Shown one piece after another: positions 27,199 through 35,278 of a stretch of 64,000 nucleotides of DNA. The notes below the pieces were generated by a model. It was not told where the DNA came from and did not search any database. It was given only the letters and a program-made list of their open reading frames with translations. A program made the translations under genes and the position numbers. Position 1 is the stretch's first letter. Every line of letters begins with the position of its first letter. Source of the DNA: Pusillimonas sp. MFBS29 (GTDB lineage Bacteria > Pseudomonadota > Gammaproteobacteria > Burkholderiales > Burkholderiaceae_B); the NCBI RefSeq assembly GCF_020687695.1, contig NZ_JAJEWL010000002.1, positions 432,429 to 496,428 on the forward strand, given 5' to 3'.

Positions 27199-27244
27199 TT
27201 ATTCTAGGTAAACACGAAGCTAATCTTTTATACATTTTGTGATA
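27199..27244 (-). promoter_or_regulatory. Two-part promoter-like motif, copy 1
   Basis: On the plus strand TTATTCTAGGT (27199-27209) is followed after 26 bases by TTTGTGATA (27236-27244). Read leftward this gives TATCACAAA, a spacer, and ACCTAGAATAA, which contains a -10-like TAGAAT (27206-27201). No -35 hexamer is seen, so TATCACAAA near -46 may be an activator site. It lies about 80 bases before the gene at 26543-27118. The same pair is found at 28949-28993. The surrounding interval 27119-27350 is strongly AT-rich and otherwise empty. Confidence 0.6.
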
Positions 27245-27350
27245 CGTATCTAAATAAATGCTGATTTTTGTTTAGTGAATAACTTAATTCCAGCGAAAAA
27301 TAACTAATCGATAAAGTAACAATTTAAGTGCAAATAAAATCGATCGACGA

Positions 27351-27689
27351 TTATGTATCTTCGTTTGGAGTCTGGGTTTGCTGCTTCTTTTTGCCTCGTA
27401 GCTCAAGCATGGCTTCACCATAGGCTTGTTGCAGCTCCTTGATCTGCCGCTCGTACTGCTCTTTCACCTCCAAGGGATTCACGCGCAAGGCATTTTCCAG
27501 CCCGCGTTTTCCTTCGGCTACCCAACGCTCAATTTCCGAGACGGGAAGATCAAATGCCTGGCTGCCCTCCTTGACAGTCATTTTTCCCTGGATAATATCC
27601 ATGACCAGCACGCTTTTACGGCGAACAGTCCAGCGCTTGATCTCGTCGCTGGTTTTTCCGTTAACCAGTAAGTCTTCTTTCTCACTCAT
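27351..27689 (-). CDS. SciP/DUF1153-like or IS3-OrfA-like HTH protein with coiled-coil tail
   Basis: A 112-residue cytosolic protein. Residues about 15-60 form a helix-turn-helix (KRWTVRRKSVLVMDI ... FDLPVSEIERWV) that resembles both the DUF1153 domain of the alphaproteobacterial regulator SciP and the N-terminal HTH of some IS3-family OrfA proteins. Residues about 70-105 (EQYERQIKELQQAYGEAML) look like a coiled coil. No OrfB, terminal repeats or target duplication are visible, so a stand-alone or domesticated regulator fits better than an active transposase. AGAGGAG precedes the ATG closely; the start at 27689 follows the upstream stop by 42 bases. Confidence 0.7.
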   Translation of the reverse strand: MSEKEDLLVNGKTSDEIKRWTVRRKSVLVMDIIQGKMTVKEGSQAFDLPVSEIERWVAEGKRGLENALRVNPLEVKEQYERQIKELQQAYGEAMLELRGKKKQQTQTPNEDT

Positions 27690-27731
27690 CACTCCTCTCC
27701 CTTTGCCCCACAGGCACAAGCCCGCCTGCCG

Positions 27732-28088
27732 TCATTCCGCCTTGAGCCTTCGCCAACCCGACGAAAGAACCGATGGATTGTTGGAGCTGGGATAACTGGG
27801 CAACAAGCGCATAGCCTCCAGTGCCTGTGCGCCAGGGGCCTGCCACCGCATCGGCTGATCCTGCGGCACACAAGAGAAAGCGCCATCCACCCCGGACAGC
27901 CAGTCCTGACGGTAATCCGGAGGGAATGACATGTTCTTGCCGTACCCGGCGATAGCCTCAAATTCGCCGCCGTGCAGAGCGCTGAATGATTGCTCGGGAC
28001 CACAAGTATTTTCTGATGTCTGCGCACTACCGGTGGCTGCGACGTTCATAACGCAAACCATGCAGATAAGCAGCGTAGGCAGTTTCAT
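27732..28088 (-). CDS. Exported protein, function unknown
   Basis: A 118-residue protein with a signal peptide (MKLPTLLICMVCVMNVAATGSAQ; cleavage near 22). The mature part has two Cys (NTCGPEQ and FSCVPQD), possibly a disulfide, and is rich in Trp, Pro and Ser, including AGYGKNMSFPPDYRQDWLSG. I know no family. GGAG lies eight bases before the ATG at 28088. It lies between the Gly/Ser-rich gene upstream and the HTH gene downstream in what looks like one operon. Confidence 0.68.
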   Translation of the reverse strand: MKLPTLLICMVCVMNVAATGSAQTSENTCGPEQSFSALHGGEFEAIAGYGKNMSFPPDYRQDWLSGVDGAFSCVPQDQPMRWQAPGAQALEAMRLLPSYPSSNNPSVLSSGWRRLKAE

Positions 28089-28156
28089 GACATTTCTCCG
28101 AGTGTGTGGGAAGTGTCCTCCCCACACACATCAAACTCACATTCCTGAGAAGTGAA

Positions 28157-28552
28157 TTACCAGGTCCATGCGCCAAAACCGAGGTTGCCGGTAACGCCGC
28201 CGCTACCTGCTGTGTGGTTGCCCCATGAATTACCCGAAGTACCACCGATTGCAGTACCCAGGGTGAAGCCACCACCGGTCGAGCTTGTCACCGTCTGACC
28301 TGCTGACTGGCTTGCGACACCCTGAGGAGTCAGGGCAACTGAAGCACCCGCCATGGACTGGCTACCCGACTGCGTTCCCTGTAGCGCGGCACCGTTACCG
28401 ATAGAAGCGCTGCCGCTGGATGCGGTCGAACCGCCACTTACGCTGGAACCAGCGTTACCCATACTTCCGAAAACGCCTACGCCAAAACCTGCGGCTTGCG
28501 CCATACCGATGGAACTCACTGCCAATGCTGCAGCCAAAATTGCTTTTTTCAT
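28157..28552 (-). CDS. Exported Gly/Ser/Thr-rich protein, candidate fibre or matrix subunit
   Basis: A 131-residue protein with a clean signal peptide (MKKAILAAALAVSSIGMAQA, cleavage after residue 20). The mature chain is almost all Gly, Ser, Thr, Ala, Val and Gln with short GS-type repeats such as SVSGGSTASSGSAS, no Cys and no charged residues after the leader. It ends LGFGAWTW, like LGFGGFTSW in the product of 26120-26518. The composition recalls secreted amyloid or adhesive subunits, but no curlin or Fap repeat is present. AGGAG lies seven bases before the ATG. It is the first gene of the leftward group ending with the HTH gene. Confidence 0.75.
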   Translation of the reverse strand: MKKAILAAALAVSSIGMAQAAGFGVGVFGSMGNAGSSVSGGSTASSGSASIGNGAALQGTQSGSQSMAGASVALTPQGVASQSAGQTVTSSTGGGFTLGTAIGGTSGNSWGNHTAGSGGVTGNLGFGAWTW

Positions 28553-28948
28553 GATGTGTCTCCTGATAATTCGAGAAACCGTCTCGACGCGGTACTGCTC
28601 CTTGTCGTGGCTCCATGCAATTAATGCCGGAGCCCTGACGACTGCTGTTTGAAGCCCTGCGCCATTCGAATCCAGATATGGCAAACAGTGCGTTCACAAA
28701 ACCCAGGCAAAGCCTCTCCCCTGAGCCCTGGCGGCCCAATTCATCACTCATTTCGGGTAATCCCTCCCGACAAAAAGAGGAGGCTTTATTGTTTAAACCT
28801 TATGGCCTATTCCAAATTGCAAGCCTTGGTTACATAATCCACCCCAATCGTATTCATCAACATTCAATCAACTCTGTTGGTTAACTTATGAATAAGAGGA
28901 TGACGTAGCTGATTAATAACTTGCACGTATCGCTTCTTATGTTTGTGC
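28553..28948 (-). other. Long noncoding leader or control region upstream of the exported-protein genes
   Basis: No convincing gene is seen in these 396 bases. The part next to the gene contains a hairpin GGCTCC/GGAGCC (about 28611-28636); the distal part is AT-rich with repeated TTAATAA-like words. If motif copy 2 at 28949 drives the leftward operon, this would be an unusually long 5' leader. Confidence 0.5.
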
Positions 28949-28993
28949 TTATTCTAGGTTCGTGCGTTTTAATAATATTCACACTTTGTGATA
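28949..28993 (-). promoter_or_regulatory. Two-part promoter-like motif, copy 2
   Basis: TTATTCTAGGT (28949-28959) and TTTGTGATA (28985-28993) repeat copy 1 exactly, with a 25-base spacer instead of 26. Leftward, TAGAAT (28956-28951) could be a -10 for the operon starting at 28552, giving a leader near 390 bases. It also lies 60 bases before the rightward AraC-type gene and might control that instead or as well. Confidence 0.55.
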
Positions 28994-29054
28994 TTGAAGA
29001 TTATTTAAAAATAAATCTGCACAAGCGGATAAGATGAGAACTGGGAGACAAGAG

Positions 29055-29918
29055 GTGGACCCGAGAATTCAATACTGCGTGACGCAGATCGAGCACAAAA
29101 TACTTAACGGATCAACTGAATTCAATGCGCACGATGCGCTCGTTCAGGAACTGGCGAGTCATATCAACCTGACTCGCTTTCACCTGACGCGACTGTTCCT
29201 GAAAGAGTTCAAGTACTCGCCACACGACTATATCCAGCACAATCTGATGGGCCGATGTGCACTGATGATTGCGCATACGACACAGTCCATGTTTTCTATC
29301 GCGATCGACATGGGGTTCTCGAATCAGCAGGCGTTCACGCGCGCCTTTACCAAGTATTGGGGCATCGCGCCACAACATTTTCGCCAGGCTCACGCCTACT
29401 ACACTGCGATGCGAAAAAAGACCGCCGAACTGCCGGTCGGCGATGCTGATCAATACGAAGTCAAAGTTACGAATATGCCGGGTACGCAGATCTGGGCCGC
29501 CCGTTATGAAGGGCTATCCCGACAAAAACATGCATGCTGGAATGATTTCAGGCATTTGTATGAACAGCATGTACCAGAAGGACGAGGAAATTATTTTTCA
29601 GGGCTGAGCTACGATACTCCCATGTTCGTACCGCAATCCTTCATGCGTTACTACTGCGGCGTACCGGCATGTCGTGATATCTGCCGCAAACCTGAAGAGG
29701 CGTTTGAAATTTCCCTGCCGGCCGGGCGCGTGGCAGTCCTGAGTGCTGAATGCCGGTCACATGAATTGCCGCGCATCTATGACTATCTGCTTGACAATTG
29801 GCTGCCGACTTCGGGCTACAGCTTGCGCGCAACCTGCTTTGCCGAGCAGTTCACAACCATGCCGTTGCATTGGGACAGCCAGAGAATTCCGCTCAAGCTG
29901 ATGTGCTGGATCAGCTGA
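29055..29918 (+). CDS. AraC-family regulator with GyrI-like effector domain
   Basis: A 287-residue protein. The N-terminal AraC double HTH (about residues 1-105) includes LTRFHLTRLFLKEFKYSPHDYI and IAIDMGFSNQQAFTRAFTKYWGIAP. The C-terminal half (about 125-287) is a GyrI/Rob-like ligand domain with MPGTQIWAARYEG, as in Rob and BmrR-type drug sensors. I prefer the GTG at 29055, which has GGGAG seven bases upstream and gives a family-like start VDPRIQ; an ATG at 29034 would add seven residues. It is divergent from the exported-protein cluster and may regulate it. Confidence 0.85.
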   Translation: MDPRIQYCVTQIEHKILNGSTEFNAHDALVQELASHINLTRFHLTRLFLKEFKYSPHDYIQHNLMGRCALMIAHTTQSMFSIAIDMGFSNQQAFTRAFTKYWGIAPQHFRQAHAYYTAMRKKTAELPVGDADQYEVKVTNMPGTQIWAARYEGLSRQKHACWNDFRHLYEQHVPEGRGNYFSGLSYDTPMFVPQSFMRYYCGVPACRDICRKPEEAFEISLPAGRVAVLSAECRSHELPRIYDYLLDNWLPTSGYSLRATCFAEQFTTMPLHWDSQRIPLKLMCWIS

Positions 29919-30219
29919 AAGTCGACAAGTTCACCGGAAGGCAGCCGTGAAACTTCTGAACGGGGCCGTATATACGGTCGCAAGCGTGTACATTACATTA
30001 CAGTAGATACAAATAATTTCATGTTTATGAAAAGTTGACGCCTTTTTGCGATATAGTGGTAACAAATATATGCGTCGCTAAGAGCGAACACCACCAAAAT
30101 GGCTGGGTAGGATTACGACATTTTCCTGAATGTTTGGCTGATATTGCATCTGGCAAGCACCAGAGATAATCCTTGGCATAGCGCTCGAATATTTACAAAC
30201 TTCAAGTTCGGAAATGCGC
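29919..30219 (+). other. AT-rich intergenic region before the LuxR-type gene
   Basis: No gene is seen. It contains a perfect 12-base palindrome CCGTATATACGG (29966-29977), an isolated TTGACG that might be a -35 element, and a TTTTTGCGATA one base different from the TTTTGTGATA box of the cluster promoters. These could be the control signals of the downstream regulator, but none is certain. Confidence 0.4.
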
Positions 30220-30963
30220 ATGACCACCCTTATCATCATCGAGCCGCATCCTCTGCAACAACTTGGCCTGCAGCGGATTCTGGCCGAAATCACCACCCCA
30301 GCCTGTATTATCCATGTCGAAGATTATTCAACCCTGGACAAAGATACGCCAGGTGAGAAATGCGATCTTGCCCTGCTGTCCATAAGCTCTTTTAACGATA
30401 TACAACGGCTGGCCGCTGCCACCGAACGCGTTCACTCACCCAAAGCCATATTGCTGCTTGCCGAAAGCGACGAGATGCCGCACAGGCTGCACGGGCTGCC
30501 GGCGTCAGTCGCAGGCTATATACCCAAGCATACCTGCCCGGCAACCCTTCAGGCATCTGTCCTGCTGGTCCTGGCCGGTGGACGGTGTTTTCCCTTGAGC
30601 AGCACCGCAGAAGCCAGCGGACAGAAAGATTTGCTCCCTCGTCTGAAGCCGTCGAAATGGCCGGCCACCGACGGGGCGCCGTCAGCCAGGCCCGACGATC
30701 GAGTCGTGCGTATTGAGTGTGAACTATTGGGCCTGACCCCGCGCCAGTATGAAGTGCTGGTACTGCTTGCGCGCGGCTTTCGCATGAAAGAAGTTGGCCG
30801 CCACTTGAACATTTCGGTGGCGACAGCCAAGGCACATACCGAAACGCTGTACCAGCGTCTGGATGTGCACAACCGCAATGCCGCCGTTTATGAGGCGTTT
30901 GCCCGGGGAGCGTCTTTGGGCTGGACTACAGCAAGCCCATCTGCAGGCGAGCGGGCTCGCTGA
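30220..30963 (+). CDS. LuxR/FixJ-type response regulator with degenerate receiver
   Basis: A 247-residue protein. The N-terminal half resembles a receiver domain (TTLIIIEPHPLQQLGLQRIL) but the position of the phospho-acceptor Asp reads CDLALLSIS, with Ser in its place, so phosphorylation control is probably lost, as in CsgD-like regulators. A Pro/Ser linker follows, then a LuxR HTH at about 165-230 (LTPRQYEVLVLLARGFRMKEVGRHLNISVATAKAH). No sensor kinase is nearby. The ATG at 30220 has GGA seven bases upstream. Its end overlaps the convergent sufT end by 38 bases. Confidence 0.85.
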   Translation: MTTLIIIEPHPLQQLGLQRILAEITTPACIIHVEDYSTLDKDTPGEKCDLALLSISSFNDIQRLAAATERVHSPKAILLLAESDEMPHRLHGLPASVAGYIPKHTCPATLQASVLLVLAGGRCFPLSSTAEASGQKDLLPRLKPSKWPATDGAPSARPDDRVVRIECELLGLTPRQYEVLVLLARGFRMKEVGRHLNISVATAKAHTETLYQRLDVHNRNAAVYEAFARGASLGWTTASPSAGERAR

Positions 30964-31480
30964 TCATCTCGCGGCTCCAGGGTGGATCCCAGACCAGATC
31001 AACCGTGACGGCATCCACGCCGTGTATCGAGAGCAACTTGCTGCGTGCTTCGTCGGCAATGAATGTACCCATGCCGCAACCGGGCGCAGTCAGCGTCATT
31101 TTCACTTCTATGCGAAAGAGCTCTTCACCGATAGGAATGATGTCGCAGGCATACACCAGGCCCAGATTCACGATATCAACGGGAATTTCCGGGTCGTAGC
31201 AGGTAGCCAGCATGCTCCATGCCGCATCTTTGACGTACTGCTCGGTAATCGGGCCGTCGTATTTGTGAACGGGATCTTCAGTGGGCTCGAAACCCAAAGC
31301 ATCACCATCCACACCTTCTACCCGGTACAGGTTGCCTTCGACCATGACCGTGTAGCTTCCGCCCAATTGTTGGGTAATGGTTGCCTCGCAGCCTTTTTCT
31401 ATGGTGACTGGAGAACCATAAGGAACCGTCACGGCCGGACAATCCCGGCTGACAATGACGTCTTCACGCGTGTAACTCAT
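30926..31480 (-). CDS. sufT: Fe-S assembly protein SufT (DUF59/MIP18 family)
   Basis: A 184-residue protein. The N-terminal half (about 1-75) is the extension typical of stand-alone SufT; the C-terminal half is a MIP18/DUF59 domain with DPEIPVDIVNLGLVY and TAPGCGMG, the Cys being conserved. SufT helps mature Fe-S proteins, especially under high demand. It is the last gene of the suf operon, 13 bases after sufU. The start at 31480 follows AGAGG; the longer frame into sufU is rejected. Confidence 0.92.
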   Translation of the reverse strand: MSYTREDVIVSRDCPAVTVPYGSPVTIEKGCEATITQQLGGSYTVMVEGNLYRVEGVDGDALGFEPTEDPVHKYDGPITEQYVKDAAWSMLATCYDPEIPVDIVNLGLVYACDIIPIGEELFRIEVKMTLTAPGCGMGTFIADEARSKLLSIHGVDAVTVDLVWDPPWSREMISEPARLQMGLL

Positions 31481-31493
31481 GACTGACCTCTTT

Positions 31494-31937
31494 CTATTCG
31501 GTGCGCGCAATATCGCGCGCCTGGGTAATGGCGTTATGCAGCGTATGCCAGGCCAGTGTGGCGCATTTGACTCGCGCCGGAAATTCCCGCACTCCCGACA
31601 AAACTTCGAGTTTGCCGAAATCACGCTGTTCCGGGTGTTTTTCAGTCAGCATGGCGTGCATATCGCGGAATAATGCTTCCACTTCTTCTATGGTCTTGCC
31701 CTTGACTGCCTCGGTCATCAGCGAAGCCGATGCCGTCGAGATGGCACAGCCGTGGCCAATAAAACTGACCTCTTGAACGATGCCGCCATCGACCTGCGCA
31801 TAGACCGTCAGTTGATCGCCGCACAGCGGGTTATGCCCATCGGCACGATGGCTGGCGTCATCCATGGCATGGAAGTTGCGCGGGTGACGGTTATGGTCAA
31901 AGATAACTTCCTGATAAAGCTCGCGTAGATCGCTCAT
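31494..31937 (-). CDS. sufU: Fe-S cluster scaffold / sulfur acceptor SufU
   Basis: A 147-residue NifU-like protein with MSDLRELYQEVIFDHNRHPRNF and three conserved Cys in NPLCGD, GHGCAIS and RVKCATLAW plus the Asp after the first. The SufU-type insertion between the second and third Cys is present. It accepts sulfur from SufS and passes it to SufBCD. The ATG overlaps the sufS stop (ATGA), so the two are translationally coupled. Confidence 0.94.
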   Translation of the reverse strand: MSDLRELYQEVIFDHNRHPRNFHAMDDASHRADGHNPLCGDQLTVYAQVDGGIVQEVSFIGHGCAISTASASLMTEAVKGKTIEEVEALFRDMHAMLTEKHPEQRDFGKLEVLSGVREFPARVKCATLAWHTLHNAITQARDIARTE

Positions 31938-33193
31938 GCTTCGCGTCCCGTTCCAAACAATTTTTGAGCCTTGCGTAACGCAGCCACCAGCGCGAGAACA
32001 TCCTCTTCGGTGTTGTATAAGGCCAGCGATGCGCGTGCGGTGCCAGGTATGCCGAACCGTGTCATCAAGGGCATGGCGCAATGGTGTCCGGCGCGAATGG
32101 CAACCCCATCAGTGTCAAGGATGGTGCCCAAATCGTGCGGATGGATCCCGTCGACCACAAAGGACAAAATGCCCGCCTTGGCAGCGGCCGTGCCTATGAG
32201 GCGTATGCCCGGCAACTCAAGCAACTGTTCGGTGGCAAGCTGCAGCAAATGGTCTTCGTAGCTGGCGATGGCTTCCAGTCCTACACCCTGAACATACCGG
32301 ATGGCCGCATCCAGGCCCACCACGCCGGCAATATTGGGCGTGCCGGCTTCAAAGCGCTGCGGTACATCGGCGTAGGTGCTGCGTTCGAAACTGACGGTGT
32401 GAATCATGTCGCCACCGCCTTGCCAAGGCGGCATGTCTTTCAATACGTCGTAGCGTGCATACAGCGCACCCATGCCGGTGGGGCCATAAAGCTTGTGGGC
32501 AGAAAAAACATAGAAATCGCAGTCTATGGCCTGCACATCGACCACGGTATGGGCCACTGCCTGTGCGCCATCGACCAGCACCAGCGCACCCGCCTCGTGT
32601 GCCATGCGGGTCATTTCCTGAACCGGATTAATGGTACCCAGGGCATTGGATACATGAACGATGCCGACCAGCCGGGTACGCGAATTAAGCAATGCGCGGT
32701 ACTCGTCCATATCGAGCTCGCCGCTGTCGGTCACCGGCACGACCCGCAACCGGGCCCCGGTGCGTTCGCACAGCAATTGCCAGGGCACGATATTGGAGTG
32801 ATGCTCCATGCCTGTGACAAGGATTTCATTACCCTCTTTCAGATTGGCCCAGCCCCAGCTGTAAGCCACCAGATTGATGGATTCGGTGGTACCGCGCGTA
32901 AAGACGATTTCTTCATCGCGGGCGGCATTGAGCAGGCGACGCACACTTTCCCGGCCCTGCTCGTACAAGTCGGTAGCGTGCTGCGACAGGAAATGAACGC
33001 CTCGATGAATATTGGCGTTGGACTGCTCGTAATACTGGCATTCCGCCTGAATGACTGCCGCCGGCTTTTGCGTCGTGGCGCCGTTGTCCAGATAGACCAG
33101 TCGACGCCCCTTGACGGGACGCGACAGGATGGGGAAATCACCCGTGAGGTTCAATTGAGGCGTCTGCGACTCGACCAGGGTAGGTGCATTCAT
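31934..33193 (-). CDS. sufS: Cysteine desulfurase SufS
   Basis: A 419-residue group II PLP enzyme that releases sulfur from cysteine as a persulfide. The PLP lysine is in FSAHKLYGPTGMG and the catalytic Cys in RAGHHCAMPLM, near residue 375. TTQKPAAVI and RGTTESINLVAY are typical SufS blocks. GGAG lies ahead of the ATG, which also overlaps the sufD stop. Confidence 0.97.
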   Translation of the reverse strand: MNAPTLVESQTPQLNLTGDFPILSRPVKGRRLVYLDNGATTQKPAAVIQAECQYYEQSNANIHRGVHFLSQHATDLYEQGRESVRRLLNAARDEEIVFTRGTTESINLVAYSWGWANLKEGNEILVTGMEHHSNIVPWQLLCERTGARLRVVPVTDSGELDMDEYRALLNSRTRLVGIVHVSNALGTINPVQEMTRMAHEAGALVLVDGAQAVAHTVVDVQAIDCDFYVFSAHKLYGPTGMGALYARYDVLKDMPPWQGGGDMIHTVSFERSTYADVPQRFEAGTPNIAGVVGLDAAIRYVQGVGLEAIASYEDHLLQLATEQLLELPGIRLIGTAAAKAGILSFVVDGIHPHDLGTILDTDGVAIRAGHHCAMPLMTRFGIPGTARASLALYNTEEDVLALVAALRKAQKLFGTGREA

Positions 33194-34497
33194 GCAAATT
33201 CTCCAAGGTCCAGACCAACTGGCGCCAAAGAACGTATGGCACCCACGATGCGCCGACGCAAGACTTCAGGTTCGATGCGGGCTACCGCTTCGGCCGCAAA
33301 TGCATAAGTCAGAACGCTGCGTGCGCTCGACTCATCCAGACCACGGGTACGCAGGTAAAACAGACTGTCTTCGTCTATCTGGCCCACGGTGGCGCCGTGC
33401 GCACATTTGACGTCATCGGCATAGATTTCCAGTTCGGGACGGGCATCCGCCTTGGCCATGCGCGACAGCAACAGACTGTCGGAGCGCTGCACCGCATCGG
33501 TCTTGTCGGCGCCAGGTGCCACCAGGATACGACCACTGAATACACCTCGGGCGGTATCAGCCAGAACCCCGCGATAATACTCGCGACTGACGCCGTGGGG
33601 CATGGAATGGCCGATCAATGTGTGGTGATCGACATGGCGCTTGCCATTGACGTAATACAGCCCGTTAAGCAAGGTTTCGCAATGATCGCCGGTAAAGTCG
33701 GTGGAAATGTCGTGGCGGGCCAGGCGCGCGCCAAACGACATCGAGTGCGAGTTGTACACTGAACCTTTCCCTTGCACTACATCGATCGCACCCAGATGAA
33801 AAGCCTGTTCATCTTCATGCTGCAGCTTCAAGTGGGTGACGTGTGCATCGGCAGCCAGTTGCGCGCGCGTCACGGTATTGGTCAGGCTGGCACCGCTGTT
33901 CTGACCGAGAAAATGCTCGACAATCACCGCACGCGCACCGGCCTCTGCCTGAATCAGGTTGCGGGGAAAGCTGGCAGCCTGCTGGCTGGCGGCAATGAAT
34001 ACAACATGCACCGGCTTTTCAAGTTCAACACCACGAGCCAGCCGTATGACTGCACCATCGCTGGCCAGGGCCAGATTGAGCGCGGCCGTGCTGGAACCCT
34101 GCGTTTCATCGCCGAACAGTTCCTGTACGGTATCGGGCGCGTCGTTCAATGCATCTGACAACGCCAGCACTTGTGCACCACTGGGTAGATCTCCGATATC
34201 GGAGAGCGAGGCATCGAACCGGCCATCAATGAACACCAGCCAGTGACCGGGCTCGTTCGCCCGGACCTTGCTGACCAGGTCGGCTGCGGAGGCTTGCCCG
34301 GCCGGCAGGAAAGTCTGCTGCTCAAGTGTGGCCAGCGAAGTGTGGCGCCAGTTTTCCAGTTTGGTGGTAGGCCAGCCCTGGCTGGCAAACCTGTCGATAG
34401 CGCGTTTGCGCAGGGCGGCCAGCCAGGGTACGTTTGCGCCTGCCAGGCCTTGCCCTCGGGCGGCAAAGTCAGCCGTCCAGGCTTGTACAGTACTCAT
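33190..34497 (-). CDS. sufD: Fe-S cluster assembly protein SufD
   Basis: A 435-residue member of the SufB/SufD family. Key blocks are VYNSHSMSFGARLARHDI, HHTLIGHSMPHGVSREYYRGVL, FSGRILVAPGADKTDA and CAHGATVGQIDEDSLFYLRTRG with the conserved Cys-His pair. It forms the SufBC2D scaffold. It overlaps sufC and sufS by four bases each. Confidence 0.96.
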   Translation of the reverse strand: MSTVQAWTADFAARGQGLAGANVPWLAALRKRAIDRFASQGWPTTKLENWRHTSLATLEQQTFLPAGQASAADLVSKVRANEPGHWLVFIDGRFDASLSDIGDLPSGAQVLALSDALNDAPDTVQELFGDETQGSSTAALNLALASDGAVIRLARGVELEKPVHVVFIAASQQAASFPRNLIQAEAGARAVIVEHFLGQNSGASLTNTVTRAQLAADAHVTHLKLQHEDEQAFHLGAIDVVQGKGSVYNSHSMSFGARLARHDISTDFTGDHCETLLNGLYYVNGKRHVDHHTLIGHSMPHGVSREYYRGVLADTARGVFSGRILVAPGADKTDAVQRSDSLLLSRMAKADARPELEIYADDVKCAHGATVGQIDEDSLFYLRTRGLDESSARSVLTYAFAAEAVARIEPEVLRRRIVGAIRSLAPVGLDLGEFA

Positions 34498-35264
34498 GCC
34501 GCTGCCCCTTTCTGTGCCTGGGCGTTCTCGGTGATCCAGCCGTAGCCGCGCTCTTCGAGTTCGAGTGCAAGCTCGCGACCGCCCGAACGGACAATGCGGC
34601 CACCGGCCAGTACATGCACGAAGTCAGGCACGATGTAGTCGAGCAGGCGCTGATAGTGCGTGATGACGATCAGGGCACGTTCTGGCGAGCGCAGGCGGTT
34701 GACGCCGTCGGCCACTACCTTGAGCGCGTCGATGTCCAGGCCGGAATCGGTTTCGTCCAGAATGGCCAGCTTGGGCTCAAGCAAAGTCATTTGCAGGACT
34801 TCATTGCGCTTTTTCTCACCACCCGAAAAGCCCTCGTTCACAGAGCGATACAGGAATTCTTCACGCATGCCTACGGCTTGCATTTCGGTCTTGACGCGCT
34901 TCAGGAAGTCCATGGCGTCAAGCTCGGGCAGACCCTGGTGGCGACGGGTTGCATTGACCGCAGCCTTCAGGAAATACGCATTCGAAACACCGGGTATTTC
35001 GATGGGATACTGGAAGGCCAGGAACAGGCCCGAACGGGCCCGATCTTCAATGGACATGGACAACAGGTCTTGCCCCATCCAGTCGACTTCACCGCTTTCT
35101 ATCTTGTAGTCTTCGCGACCGGCCAGCACTTGTGACAAGGTGCTTTTGCCTGAACCGTTAGGCCCCATGATGGCGTGTACTTCGCCGGCTTTGACTTCCA
35201 AATTCAAGCCTCGCAGGATCGACTTTTCTTCGACCGAGGCGTGCAGATTCTTGATGCTGAGCAT
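34494..35264 (-). CDS. sufC: Fe-S cluster assembly ATPase SufC
   Basis: A 256-residue ABC-type ATPase with Walker A GPNGSGKST, signature FSGGEKKRNEVLQM and Walker B LAILDETDSGLD. It drives the SufBC2D complex rather than transport. The ATG at 35264 has GGAG nine bases upstream; the ATG at 35279 touching the sufB stop has no SD of its own and is less likely. Confidence 0.97.
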   Translation of the reverse strand: MLSIKNLHASVEEKSILRGLNLEVKAGEVHAIMGPNGSGKSTLSQVLAGREDYKIESGEVDWMGQDLLSMSIEDRARSGLFLAFQYPIEIPGVSNAYFLKAAVNATRRHQGLPELDAMDFLKRVKTEMQAVGMREEFLYRSVNEGFSGGEKKRNEVLQMTLLEPKLAILDETDSGLDIDALKVVADGVNRLRSPERALIVITHYQRLLDYIVPDFVHVLAGGRIVRSGGRELALELEERGYGWITENAQAQKGAAA

Positions 35265-35278
35265 TACTGACTTCTCCA

